Shown in pieces: positions 18,860 to 27,012 of a stretch of 64,000 bases of DNA. The notes under the pieces were generated by a model. It searched no databases, was not told the origin of the DNA, and saw nothing but the letters and a program-made list of their open reading frames with translations. The position numbers and the translations under genes were made by a program. Location: NCBI RefSeq assembly GCF_052045245.1, contig NZ_JBQEON010000032.1, positions 1-64,000 of the forward strand, read 5' to 3'. The DNA comes from Burkholderia sp052045245 (lineage in GTDB: Bacteria; Pseudomonadota; Gammaproteobacteria; Burkholderiales; Burkholderiaceae). The first letter of the stretch is position 1, and each line of letters opens with the position of its first letter.

Positions 18860-19459
18860 TTACCAGCGCTTGCCTTCGGGTGTATCGAGCAGCGGACGCA
18901 ATTTCGCAGCGATTGCCTCGCGCGCCCGGAAGATCCGCGAACGGACCGTCCCGATCGGACAGCCCATCATTTCCGCGATCTCTTCGTAGCTCAGGCCCTC
19001 GATCTCGCGCAGCGTAATGGCCTGGCGCAATTCTTCGGGCAGCAAAGCCATGGCAGCGTTGACCGTCTCGGCAATCTGCTTGCTCATCAACATCGACTCA
19101 GGCGTGTTGATATCCCTTAGTTGGTCTGCGTCGGAGAAAGTTTCCGCTTCCTCTGCATCGGCCTCGGTCGAGGTCGGTGCCCGGCGACCCTGCGTCGCAA
19201 GGTAGTTCTTCGCCGTATTGACGGCAATCCGGTACAACCACGTGTAGAACGCCGACTCGCCACGAAATTGCGGCAGCGCACGATACGCCTTGATGAACGC
19301 ATCCTGGGCCACATCCTCGACCTCGGCGGGGTCCCGCACGAGGCGCGAGATCAGCCGAATGATCTTGCGGTGGTATTTGGAGACCAGGAGTTCGAACGCT
19401 GCCTTGTCGCCTTTCTGTACGCGCTCGACCAGAGCCTGATCGATTTCTTTTTCACTCAC
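18860..19459 (-). CDS. rpoE: RNA polymerase sigma factor RpoE (AlgU type)
   Basis: ECF sigma factor for envelope stress. The 199-residue product has region 2 (FELLVSKYHRKIIRLISRLV, then DVAQDAFIKAYRALPQFRG) and region 4 (EELRQAITLREIEGLSYEEI, then MGCPIGTVRSRIFRAREAI), a close match to E. coli RpoE and Pseudomonas AlgU. The gene heads an operon with its own regulators rseA and rseB and the target protease mucD. A 6-bp inverted repeat lies in the 91-base gap upstream. I see TACAAT at 19499-19504 but no matching -35, and no canonical sigma-E promoter. Confidence 0.97.
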   Translation of the reverse strand: MSEKEIDQALVERVQKGDKAAFELLVSKYHRKIIRLISRLVRDPAEVEDVAQDAFIKAYRALPQFRGESAFYTWLYRIAVNTAKNYLATQGRRAPTSTEADAEEAETFSDADQLRDINTPESMLMSKQIAETVNAAMALLPEELRQAITLREIEGLSYEEIAEMMGCPIGTVRSRIFRAREAIAAKLRPLLDTPEGKRW

Positions 19460-19524
19460 CTGACAAATCCATTAACTAGGGATGCAACGCGGAGCGTTAT
19501 TGTAGCGTTCCGGCGCCGGCCGCT

Positions 19525-19541
19525 GGTTACGGTCGGTAACC
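19525..19541. promoter_or_regulatory. Inverted repeat upstream of rpoE
   Basis: GGTTAC-GGTCG-GTAACC, six-base perfect arms, 66 bases upstream of the rpoE ATG and just past the end of the YgfX-like gene. It could be an operator or a weak transcript-end hairpin; there is no T run. Confidence 0.35.
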
Positions 19542-19550
19542 GGGCCGCCG

Positions 19551-20015
19551 TCACGCCTGCCCCGCCGTGCCCGCGGTACGCGCCAGCACGGAAAGCGCGC
19601 TGAACGACGCGGCGTCGAGCGCATCGGCCGGAATCAGCAGCGGCCGGGCGCGCCGGGCGCCCTGCCCGACCGACAGCACGAGCAGCAGGCTGCTCCAGTG
19701 TGCATGGCCCGTCACGCGGCCCCGGGCCAGCAAGCGCCCGCTGCGGCCAAACGCCGCAACTTCCCCGAATGCATCGATCCGCAGTTCGGCCGGCAGCCGA
19801 CGGGCACAGGCCCGCGCGGCCCACACGGCAAGCAGCGCGGCAGTCGCCGCAGCCCCGCACGCGCCGGCGGCGGCACCGGCCCGCGGTGCCCAGAACAGGT
19901 ACGCGGACGCGGCAGCCGCCGCGACGAACGCGGCCAGCACGACATACGACACGGCCGAGGCCCGCAACGCAAAGCGCTGCGGACGCCCGGCCGGAGCATC
20001 GAATGGACTCGTCAA
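19551..20015 (-). CDS. YgfX/CptA-like membrane protein (putative)
   Basis: A 154-residue protein with two membrane segments near the N terminus (SYVVLAAFVAAAAASAYLF and GAAATAALLAVWAARA), followed by a small beta-rich domain (ELRIDAFGEVAAFGRSGR, then RARPLLIPADALDAASFSAL). This layout and the C-terminal pattern resemble YgfX, the membrane protein called toxin CptA in E. coli, but sequence match by eye is weak. No small SdhE/CptB-like partner is next to it. It begins 11 bases after the fabF stop and precedes rpoE. The function here is unproven. Confidence 0.6.
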   Translation of the reverse strand: MTSPFDAPAGRPQRFALRASAVSYVVLAAFVAAAAASAYLFWAPRAGAAAGACGAAATAALLAVWAARACARRLPAELRIDAFGEVAAFGRSGRLLARGRVTGHAHWSSLLLVLSVGQGARRARPLLIPADALDAASFSALSVLARTAGTAGQA

Positions 20016-20026
20016 GCGATTCTTCG

Positions 20027-21259
20027 TCAGACGCGCTTGAACACCAGCGTGCCGTTGGTACCGCCGAAGCCGAAGTTGTTCTTTACGGCAACGTCGATCT
20101 TCATGTCACGCGCGGTGTTCGCGCAGTAATCGAGATCGCACTCGGGGTCCTGGTTGAAGATGTTGATGGTCGGAGGCGACACGTTGTTGTGCAGCGCCAG
20201 CACCGTGAACACCGATTCGAGGCCGCCCGCGCCACCCAGCAGGTGACCCGTCATCGACTTCGTCGAGTTCACGACGAGCTTGTACGCATGCTCGCCGAAG
20301 GCCGCCTTCACCGCGTCGGACTCGTTCTTGTCGCCGAGCGGCGTCGACGTGCCGTGCGCGTTCAGGTACTGGACCGCGTCGGCATTCAGGCCGGCGTCGC
20401 GCAGTGCCGCGACCATGCAGCGGCGCGGGCCGTCCATGTTCGGTGCGGTCATGTGGTACGCGTCGCCCGTCATGCCGAAGCCCGCGACTTCCGCGTAGAT
20501 CTTCGCGCCGCGCGCCTTCGCCGCCTCGTACTCTTCGAGCACCATCACGCCCGAGCCCTCGCCCAGCACGAAGCCGTCGCGGTCCTTGTCCCACGGACGC
20601 GATGCGGTAGCCGGATCGTCATTGCGGGTCGACAGCGCGCGCGCGGCGGCGAATCCGCCGATGCCGAGCGGCGACACCGTCGATTCGGCGCCGCCCGCGA
20701 CCATCACGTCGGCGTCGCCGGCCTGGATCAGGCGCGCAGCGAGGCCGATGCTGTGCAGGCCGGTCGTGCAGGCCGTGACGGCCGCGAGGTTCGGGCCCTT
20801 CAGGCCGAACATGATGCTCAGGTGACCCGAGATCATGTTGATGATCGAACCCGGCACGAAGAACGGCGAAATCCGGCGTGCGCCGCGATCGACGTAGGTC
20901 TGGTGCGTATCTTCGATCATCGGCAGGCCGCCAATGCCGGAACCGACCAGCACGCCGATGCGTTCCGCATTGGCTTCGTTCACTTCCAGCCCGCTGTCCC
21001 GGATGGCCTGGACGCCGGCGGCGATGCCGTAATGGATGAACGTATCCATGTTCCGGGCTTCCTTCGCCGGGATGTACTCCTCGGCGCTGAAACCCTTCAC
21101 TTCGCCCGCGAAATGGCAGGCGAGGTTCGACGGATCGAACTTCGTGACGGTGGCGATACCGGACTTGCCGGCGACGAGATTGGCCCAGCCGTCGGCAACA
21201 TTATTGCCAACAGGCGAAATCAGCCCCAGGCCTGTAACAACAACACGACGGCGGCTCAC
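20027..21259 (-). CDS. fabF: 3-oxoacyl-[acyl-carrier-protein] synthase II
   Basis: Elongating beta-ketoacyl-ACP synthase that condenses malonyl-ACP with acyl-ACP and handles the temperature-sensitive C16 to C18 step. The 410-residue thiolase-fold protein has the catalytic Cys in TACTTGLHS and His residues in NAHGTSTPLGD and SMTGHLLGGAGG. I start at GTG 21259 (V-SRRRVVVTGLG), preceded by AGAGGT at a good distance; the longer frame from 21295 lacks a ribosome site and family similarity. It follows acpP, with a terminator-like hairpin between them. Confidence 0.95.
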   Translation of the reverse strand: MSRRRVVVTGLGLISPVGNNVADGWANLVAGKSGIATVTKFDPSNLACHFAGEVKGFSAEEYIPAKEARNMDTFIHYGIAAGVQAIRDSGLEVNEANAERIGVLVGSGIGGLPMIEDTHQTYVDRGARRISPFFVPGSIINMISGHLSIMFGLKGPNLAAVTACTTGLHSIGLAARLIQAGDADVMVAGGAESTVSPLGIGGFAAARALSTRNDDPATASRPWDKDRDGFVLGEGSGVMVLEEYEAAKARGAKIYAEVAGFGMTGDAYHMTAPNMDGPRRCMVAALRDAGLNADAVQYLNAHGTSTPLGDKNESDAVKAAFGEHAYKLVVNSTKSMTGHLLGGAGGLESVFTVLALHNNVSPPTINIFNQDPECDLDYCANTARDMKIDVAVKNNFGFGGTNGTLVFKRV

Positions 21260-21284
21260 GGTAACCTCTTTTCCATTATTGGAT

Positions 21285-21340
21285 GACAAAAACAAAAGCC
21301 ACAGTGGCCACAGGAACCAGCCCTGCGAGCCCTGTGGCTG
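21285..21340 (-). terminator. Hairpin terminator between acpP and fabF
   Basis: On the minus strand AGCCACAG (21332-21339) pairs with CTGTGGCT (21297-21304), followed by TTTGTTTTTG. It lies about 85 bases after acpP and would end most acpP transcripts before fabF. Confidence 0.65.
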
Positions 21341-21424
21341 TTAGTCCGTCCGGCGCGAATGCCGGCAGGATGGCGCGTCAATCGCGAAGATCGCGGCGAC
21401 GTGGCGGACAAGCGCGAAAGACGC

Positions 21425-21664
21425 TTACGCCTTGACGTTTGCGCGAGCGTAGTCGATCGCTTGCTGAACGGTCGTGATCTTCTCTGCTTCTTCGTCCGGG
21501 ATTTCCATGCCGAACTCGTCTTCCAGAGCCATCACCAGTTCGACCGTGTCGAGCGAGTCCGCGCCCAGATCGTTCACGAACGAAGCTTCGGTCTTGATCT
21601 CGGCTTCAGCGACGCCCAGTTGCTCAGCGACGATCTTCTTGACACGTTGTTCGATGTTATCCAT
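21425..21664 (-). CDS. acpP: Acyl carrier protein
   Basis: Carries growing acyl chains in type II fatty-acid synthesis. The 79-residue acidic protein has the phosphopantetheine site at Ser37 in DLGADSLDTVELVM. A strong GGAGGGG ribosome site precedes the ATG. It has its own extended -10 promoter, a hairpin upstream and a terminator-like hairpin downstream, so it can be made far above the level of the neighbouring fab enzymes. Confidence 0.98.
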   Translation of the reverse strand: MDNIEQRVKKIVAEQLGVAEAEIKTEASFVNDLGADSLDTVELVMALEDEFGMEIPDEEAEKITTVQQAIDYARANVKA

Positions 21665-21703
21665 TACCCCTCCGAGGGAAAGTTCAGATTTACAAGTGCG
21701 CGC

Positions 21704-21713
21704 ATTTTATCAG
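21704..21713 (-). promoter_or_regulatory. Extended -10 promoter of acpP
   Basis: The minus strand reads TGA-TAAAAT (21704-21712), an extended -10 element about 40 bases before the acpP ATG. The -35 region (CGTTTT at 17-base spacing) is poor, as is common for extended -10 promoters. Confidence 0.5.
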
Positions 21714-21739
21714 GTTTGCTGACGCCAAAACGCGCGTTG

Positions 21740-21758
21740 GCTTGATGGTCGATCAAGC
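21740..21758 (-). terminator. Hairpin between fabG and acpP
   Basis: GCTTGAT-GGTCG-ATCAAGC forms a perfect 7-bp stem about 50 bases after the fabG stop. A short T-containing stretch follows on the minus strand. It may weaken readthrough from fabG into acpP, or it may be an operator for the acpP promoter that lies immediately downstream. Confidence 0.45.
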
Positions 21759-21808
21759 GCCGATCCGCCTGAAAAACGGGATACGGCGCGGATGGTAAAC
21801 GAAAACCG

Positions 21809-22558
21809 TTACGACATGTACATGCCGCCGTTCACGTGCAGCGTCGTGCCGGTGATGTAACCGGCCTGCGGCGATGCGAGGAACGCGACGGCATGGGCGA
21901 TGTCTGCCGGGCTGCCGAGGCGGCCGAGCGGAATCTGGGTCTTGAGCGCGGCCTGCTGTTCTTCCGGCAGCGTCTTCGTCATGTCGGTGTCGATGAAGCC
22001 CGGCGCGACGCAGTTCACCGTAATGCCACGGCTGCCGATTTCACGTGCGAGCGCACGGGTCATGCCCGCGACGCCGGCCTTCGCGGCCGCGTAGTTGGCC
22101 TGACCCGGGTTGCCGGCCGAGCCGACCACCGACGTGATGTTGATGATGCGCCCGCCACGGGCCTTCATCATCGGGCGCAGCACCGCGCGCGACAGGCGGA
22201 ACACCGACTTCAGGTTGGTGTCGATCACCGCGTCCCAGTCTTCGTCCTTCATGCGCATCGCGAGCTGGTCCTGCGTGATGCCTGCATTGTTGACGAGCAC
22301 GTGCAGCGCGCCGAATTCCTTCACGGTCGCGTCGATCAGCGCCTCGGCAGCCGCCGCGTCGTTGACGTTCAGCACCGCGCCGCGGCCCGTGACGCCCGCT
22401 TCCGCGAAACCGGCGGTAATCGCCGCGGCGCCCGATTCGCTCGTCGCCGTGCCGATCACCGTCGCGCCCTGGCGCGCGAGCTCGAGTGCGATCGCCCGGC
22501 CGATGCCGCGCGATGCGCCGGTCACGATCGCGACCTGTTTATCGAGAGTCTTTTCCAT
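21809..22558 (-). CDS. fabG: 3-oxoacyl-[acyl-carrier-protein] reductase
   Basis: NADPH-dependent reduction of beta-ketoacyl-ACP in fatty-acid elongation. The 249-residue short-chain dehydrogenase has TGASRGIGRA (nucleotide binding), LVNNAG, the catalytic Ser and Tyr-x3-Lys in NITSVVGSAG and YAAAKAG, and the C-terminal YITGTTLHVNGGMYMS typical of FabG. It lies 36 bases after fabD. Confidence 0.97.
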   Translation of the reverse strand: MEKTLDKQVAIVTGASRGIGRAIALELARQGATVIGTATSESGAAAITAGFAEAGVTGRGAVLNVNDAAAAEALIDATVKEFGALHVLVNNAGITQDQLAMRMKDEDWDAVIDTNLKSVFRLSRAVLRPMMKARGGRIINITSVVGSAGNPGQANYAAAKAGVAGMTRALAREIGSRGITVNCVAPGFIDTDMTKTLPEEQQAALKTQIPLGRLGSPADIAHAVAFLASPQAGYITGTTLHVNGGMYMS

Positions 22559-22594
22559 GAATCGAATATCCGTCTCTTGAGGAAAGGCGCCGCG

Positions 22595-23527
22595 TCAGGC
22601 GGTCGCCAGCTTCAGTGCTTCGTCGAGCGAAGCCGGATCGAACACCGATGCGCCGACCAGGTTGCCGTCGATGCGCTTCGTCAGGCCCGCCAGCACCTTG
22701 CCCGGACCGCATTCGATCACGTGCGTGACGCCCGTGCCCGCAATGTGCTGCACGCATTCGACCCAGCGCACCGGGCCTGCGGCCTGGCGCACCAGGGCGT
22801 CCTTGATCGCGGCCGGATCGCTGACCACCGCGACGTCGATGTTGTTGACGACCGGAATCTGCGGCGCCTTCACGTCGACGTTCGCCAGATAGTCGCGCAA
22901 CTGATCCGACGCCGGCTTCAGCAGCGACGAATGGAACGGCGCCGATACCGGCAGCGGCAGCGCGCGCTTCGCGCCCTTCGCCTTCGCGATCTCGCATGCC
23001 TTCTCGACGGCCGCCTTCGCGCCCGCGATCACGACCTGCGCCGGCGCGTTGAAGTTCACGGCTTCGACGACGCCCGCTTCCGCGGCTTCGGCGCACACCG
23101 CGCGCACCGTGTCGTCATCGAGACCCAGGATCGCGGCCATGCCGCCCTGGCCGACCGGCACGGCCGTCTGCATCGCCTGCGCACGGAAGCGCACGAGCGG
23201 CACCGCGTCCTTGAACGCGATCGCGCCCGCGGCGACGAGCGCCGTGTATTCGCCGAGGCTGTGGCCCGCGACGATCGACGGCGCCGGGCCGCCGGCCTGC
23301 CGCCATGCGCGATAGCACGCATACGCGGCCGTCAGCATCACCGGCTGCGTGTTGGTGGTCAGATTCAGTTCTTCGGCCGGACCTTCGGCGATCAGCTTGC
23401 CGAGATCCTGGTTGAGTGCATCGGATGCTTCCTGGAGCGTCTCGCGCACGATGGCGAGATCGGCGAATGCATTGAGCATGCCGACCGACTGCGAGCCCTG
23501 CCCCGGAAAAACGAATGCAAATTTCAT
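22595..23527 (-). CDS. fabD: Malonyl-CoA-acyl carrier protein transacylase
   Basis: Transfers malonyl from CoA to ACP, supplying the extender unit. The 310-residue product has FVFPGQGSQSVGM at the N terminus, the nucleophile in AGHSLGEYTALV, the active-site Arg in VRFRAQAMQ and a C-terminal VIECGPGKVLAGL. It is preceded by fabH, with an 84-base gap containing a short GC-rich hairpin. Confidence 0.97.
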   Translation of the reverse strand: MKFAFVFPGQGSQSVGMLNAFADLAIVRETLQEASDALNQDLGKLIAEGPAEELNLTTNTQPVMLTAAYACYRAWRQAGGPAPSIVAGHSLGEYTALVAAGAIAFKDAVPLVRFRAQAMQTAVPVGQGGMAAILGLDDDTVRAVCAEAAEAGVVEAVNFNAPAQVVIAGAKAAVEKACEIAKAKGAKRALPLPVSAPFHSSLLKPASDQLRDYLANVDVKAPQIPVVNNIDVAVVSDPAAIKDALVRQAAGPVRWVECVQHIAGTGVTHVIECGPGKVLAGLTKRIDGNLVGASVFDPASLDEALKLATA

Positions 23528-23611
23528 ATCTTCCCCAATTGAATCGATTCGGACGGCGCGCGCGAACGGCGCGCCGGTTCGGGATCCGCGCGCAGCAGCG
23601 CGCGCAGCGGA

Positions 23612-24601
23612 TCAGAAGCGGAAGACCGACGCGCCCCACGTGAAGCCGCCGCCGACGCCTTCGATCAGCACGTGCTGACCGCGCTGGATGCGACCGTCGC
23701 GCACCGCGGTGTCGAGCGCCAGCGGGATCGATGCAGCCGACGTATTGCCGTGCTGGTCGACCGTCACGACCATGCGCTCCTGCGGCAGGCCAAGCTTGCG
23801 GCAGGTGCTGGTCATGATGCGGATGTTGGCCTGGTGCGGAATCAGCCAGTCGATCTGCTCGGGTGCAAGATTCGCCTTGGCGAGCGCCTCGATCGCGACC
23901 TTTTCGAGTACGTTGACCGCGAGCTTGAACACAGCCTGCCCGTCCATGTACAGGAACGCGCTGCCGTCGATCACGCCGCGATTGACGTTGCCCGGCGTGC
24001 AGAGGATGTGCGAATAGCTGCCGTCCGCATGCAGCGCGCTGCCGAGCACGCCCGGCTCTTCCGAGGCGGACAGGATCACCGCGCCCGCGCCATCGCCGAA
24101 CAGCACGCAGGTCGTGCGGTCCTTGAAATCGAGAATGCGCGAGAAGGTCTCCGCACCGATCACGAGCGCCGTACGGTGCTGGCCGCTGCGGATGAAGCTG
24201 TCGGCCGTCGCCATCGCGTAGGCGAAACCCGAGCAGACGGCCTGCACGTCGAATGCCGCGCCGCCGTTCTTGATGCCAAGCTTGTTCTGCAGCAGGCAAG
24301 CCGTGCTGGGGAACACGAAATCGGGGGTCGAAGTCGCGACGATGATCAGGTCGATCGACTGCGGATCGATGCCGGCCGCCTCGATCGCACGACGCGACGC
24401 TTCGAGCGCGAGATCGCTGGTCGTGACGTCCGGTGCGGCGAAATGGCGCGCATGGATGCCCGTGCGCGCGACGATCCACTCATCGCTCGTCTCGATGCCT
24501 TCCTTCGCGAGACGATCGGCAAGCTGCTGGTTCGTGACGCGGTCGGGCGGCAGGTAGCTGCCCGTGCCAAGCACGCGGGAATAGAGAGTCGATTGGGCCA
24601 T
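23612..24601 (-). CDS. fabH: 3-oxoacyl-[acyl-carrier-protein] synthase III
   Basis: Initiates fatty-acid synthesis by condensing acetyl-CoA with malonyl-ACP. The 329-residue product has the catalytic Cys in AVCSGFAYAM, His in IPHQANIRIM and Asn in QHGNTSAASIP. Its ATG directly abuts the plsX stop codon, and no clear Shine-Dalgarno is visible, so it may depend on translational coupling to plsX. Confidence 0.97.
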   Translation of the reverse strand: MAQSTLYSRVLGTGSYLPPDRVTNQQLADRLAKEGIETSDEWIVARTGIHARHFAAPDVTTSDLALEASRRAIEAAGIDPQSIDLIIVATSTPDFVFPSTACLLQNKLGIKNGGAAFDVQAVCSGFAYAMATADSFIRSGQHRTALVIGAETFSRILDFKDRTTCVLFGDGAGAVILSASEEPGVLGSALHADGSYSHILCTPGNVNRGVIDGSAFLYMDGQAVFKLAVNVLEKVAIEALAKANLAPEQIDWLIPHQANIRIMTSTCRKLGLPQERMVVTVDQHGNTSAASIPLALDTAVRDGRIQRGQHVLIEGVGGGFTWGASVFRF

Positions 24602-25708
24602 TTATGCTTTAGAGGATTGCGCAGCGGAAGGTTCGGCGTGATGGCCTGCGGCCGGGCTCGCCTGGCCCGCGCCGCCCGCGTCGTGTTCGCCGTCGCCGAG
24701 CGACACCGAATTGTCCGCCATCGCGCGCGTGAGGCGCTCCAGCACGCCGTTTTTGACGGCATCATACCCGCGTTTGATCGCCCACTCAAACGCGTAGGCG
24801 TCGGCCGAACCGTGGCTTTTGATCACGAGGCTCTTCAGCCCCAGCAGCGCCGCGCCGTTGTACTGGCGATGGTCGACGCGCTTCTTGAAACGCATCAGCA
24901 CCGGCAGCGCGAGCAGCGCCATCAGCTTCGACATCAACGAACGGCCGAACTCCTCGCGGATGATGTCCGACAGCATCTGCGCGAGCCCTTCGGACGTCTT
25001 CAGCGCGACGTTGCCGACGAAACCGTCGCAGACGATCACGTCGACCGTACCCTTGTAGATGTCGTTGCCTTCGACGTTGCCGCGGAAGTTCAGCGTGCTG
25101 GCGCGCAGCAGTTCGCCGGCGCGCTTGATCGTCTCGTTGCCCTTGATGACCTCTTCGCCGATGTTCAGGAGGCCGATCGTCGGACGCTCCTTGCCTTCGA
25201 GCGCGGCGACGAGCGCATGCCCCATCTCCGCGAACTGCAGCAGGTGCTGCGGCTCGCAGTCGACGTTCGCGCCGAGGTCCAGCATCATCGTGTAGCCGGT
25301 CGGGTTCGGCAGCGCGAACGCGATCGCAGGCCGCTCGATGCCGGGCAGCGTCTTGAGCACATAACGGGAAACGGCCATCAGCGCGCCGGTGTTGCCGGCG
25401 GAGATGCAGGCCTGGGCCGCGCCTTCCTTGACGTGGTTGAGCGCGACACGCATCGAAGAATCCTTCTTCTTGCGCAGCGCCACTTCGACAGGGTCGTCCA
25501 TCGCCACGACTTCGGTGGCGGGCACGATGGTCAGCGCGGGATCGTCGAGGGCTTTCAGCTTCTTCAGCTGCGCGTGGATCGCGCTTTCGATGCCGACGAG
25601 CATCAGGTGCGCATCGGGATGCGCGCGGACGAACTTGACTGCCGCGGGAACGGTCACGGACGGGCCGTGGTCGCCTCCCATGCAATCGATTGTGAGCTTT
25701 ACGGTCAT
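24602..25708 (-). CDS. plsX: Phosphate acyltransferase PlsX
   Basis: Makes acyl-phosphate from acyl-ACP, the acyl donor for PlsY in glycerolipid synthesis. The 368-residue product starts with VKLTIDCMGGDHGPSVTVPA and contains ISAGNTGALMAVS and VCDGFVGNVALKTSEG. About 35 Ala/His-rich residues at the C terminus go beyond the conserved domain. It lies between rpmF and fabH, the conserved rpmF-plsX-fabH order. Confidence 0.96.
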   Translation of the reverse strand: MTVKLTIDCMGGDHGPSVTVPAAVKFVRAHPDAHLMLVGIESAIHAQLKKLKALDDPALTIVPATEVVAMDDPVEVALRKKKDSSMRVALNHVKEGAAQACISAGNTGALMAVSRYVLKTLPGIERPAIAFALPNPTGYTMMLDLGANVDCEPQHLLQFAEMGHALVAALEGKERPTIGLLNIGEEVIKGNETIKRAGELLRASTLNFRGNVEGNDIYKGTVDVIVCDGFVGNVALKTSEGLAQMLSDIIREEFGRSLMSKLMALLALPVLMRFKKRVDHRQYNGAALLGLKSLVIKSHGSADAYAFEWAIKRGYDAVKNGVLERLTRAMADNSVSLGDGEHDAGGAGQASPAAGHHAEPSAAQSSKA

Positions 25709-25730
25709 GGAATGCGACGAATTTCAGGCA

Positions 25731-25764
25731 CAAAAAAGCGGCAGTTGAATGCCGCCTTTTTGTT
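25731..25764 (-). terminator. Terminator-like hairpin between rpmF and plsX
   Basis: On the minus strand GGCGGCA-TTCAAC-TGCCGCT is followed by TTTTTG. It lies about 75 bases after rpmF, inside what is usually treated as one operon, and may be a partial terminator that keeps plsX-fab expression below that of L32. Confidence 0.65.
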
Positions 25765-25837
25765 GCGCCAGGAAAGTGTCAAGCGAACCAGTTGTCACGC
25801 GAACGGCGATCGTAGCGCGCAACGCGTGACTTGACGC

Positions 25838-26017
25838 TTAGTCGTTCTTCGTCTTGACGACTTTCTTGCCGCGATAGTAGCCGTTCGGGCTGACGTGGTG
25901 ACGCAGATGCACTTCACCCGTGCTCGGCTCGACTGCCAGCGGCGCTGCCGTCAGGAAATCGTGCGAACGATGCATGCCGCGCTTCGACGGCGACTTCTTG
26001 TTTTGCTGGACTGCCAT
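25838..26017 (-). CDS. rpmF: Large ribosomal subunit protein bL32
   Basis: A 59-residue ribosomal protein. The translation starts [20 protein letters not shown] and continues with the L32 motif [18 protein letters not shown]. An AGGAGTT-like ribosome site lies before the ATG. It sits between yceD and plsX, the widely conserved yceD-rpmF-plsX order. Confidence 0.96.
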
Positions 26018-26115
26018 GACTAACTCCTAAATAATTTTCCGGATTCTAACACAGCCCGATCCGGCGCTTAACTACCCTGGCCCAAAGCCCTTACGCCTTC
26101 CCGCGCCACAACTGC

Positions 26116-26751
26116 TTAGTGTTTCTTGCTGCCGCCCCCGTCCTTCTTCAGCGCTTCCAGCGCTGCGAACGGATTCGGCCGTTTGCCTTCGTCCTCGTCT
26201 TCGGCGGACTCATCGTCCGCCTCTTCCGAAGGACCGCTCGCACCCGACACGAGGCTTTCGTGAACTGCCGGGCAAACCTCGTGCTTGGGCACGAGCGGCA
26301 ACGAAAGCAGCAATTCCTCTTCGATCAAGTCGACGAGATCGAACTGGCGTGAGCCCACGATCACATCGGCTTCATCGTCGTCGAGCGGAAATTCTTCAGC
26401 TTCTTCTTCGGTCGCGACGACCCGGTACGTCATGTCGACGCCGAACGTCTGGTCGTACGGGGTCATGCAGCGCTGGCACGTGAGCCACGCATGGCCGTGC
26501 ACCGCGAGACGCAGATACGGCTGCTGCCCATCGGCGCCGTCGTCCTGCAACTCCTTCTGGGTGAACCCCTCGGCCTGCCACGTGAAGACCGTGTCGCGAT
26601 CGGGCGCGTCCGCCGGCACTTCGTTCAACATCCGCGGCAACTGCGACAGGCGCACCGCACCCGCTGCCTGCCGCCCGCTGCGGGCGAATTCGAACAGGTC
26701 GACTGCGTGCGGATCAAGCGATGCCGCCGGCTTGCCAGAAGAAGTGTTCAT
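26116..26751 (-). CDS. yceD: YceD/DUF177 family 23S rRNA accumulation protein
   Basis: A 211-residue protein of the YceD family, whose E. coli and plant members are needed for normal 23S rRNA levels. The family segment LTCQRCMTPYDQTFGVDMTY carries a Cys-x-x-Cys, followed by the acidic FPLDDDEADVIVGSRQFDLV and EEELLLSLPLVPKHEVC. The last 35 residues are acidic and low-complexity. It is the first gene of the rpmF-plsX-fab block and has a good promoter upstream. Confidence 0.9.
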   Translation of the reverse strand: MNTSSGKPAASLDPHAVDLFEFARSGRQAAGAVRLSQLPRMLNEVPADAPDRDTVFTWQAEGFTQKELQDDGADGQQPYLRLAVHGHAWLTCQRCMTPYDQTFGVDMTYRVVATEEEAEEFPLDDDEADVIVGSRQFDLVDLIEEELLLSLPLVPKHEVCPAVHESLVSGASGPSEEADDESAEDEDEGKRPNPFAALEALKKDGGGSKKH

Positions 26752-26920
26752 GTTGCGCTCCTGCCTACAGGCTGACTTGCGGGATCCGGCTTCAGGCGCC
26801 GCTCACGCAGGTGATCTACGCCACGCACGCGCCTCGGCACCTCGTACGATTACGTACACTTTACGTCCGAAAACCCGGCAGGCGCCACCACAACGAAAGC
26901 CTGCCGACGAAAAGCGGGAA

Positions 26921-26949
26921 AGCATACCTGTTTTACCTTTTGCGGTCAA
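26921..26949 (-). promoter_or_regulatory. Probable promoter of yceD-rpmF-plsX-fab
   Basis: On the minus strand TTGACC (26944-26949), a 17-base spacer and TATGCT (26921-26926). The predicted start near 26914 gives a leader of about 160 bases before yceD. It lies in the 261-base divergent gap shared with maf. Confidence 0.6.
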
Positions 26950-27012
26950 TCACTTAAGCTTGCGCCCTCGCAACACCGCATCACACCTGACGACTCACCG
27001 ACCCAACCGACC

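Noticed and set aside
19551..20015. Toxin-antitoxin pair
   Set aside because: Only the membrane protein is present; no small partner gene is adjacent on either strand.
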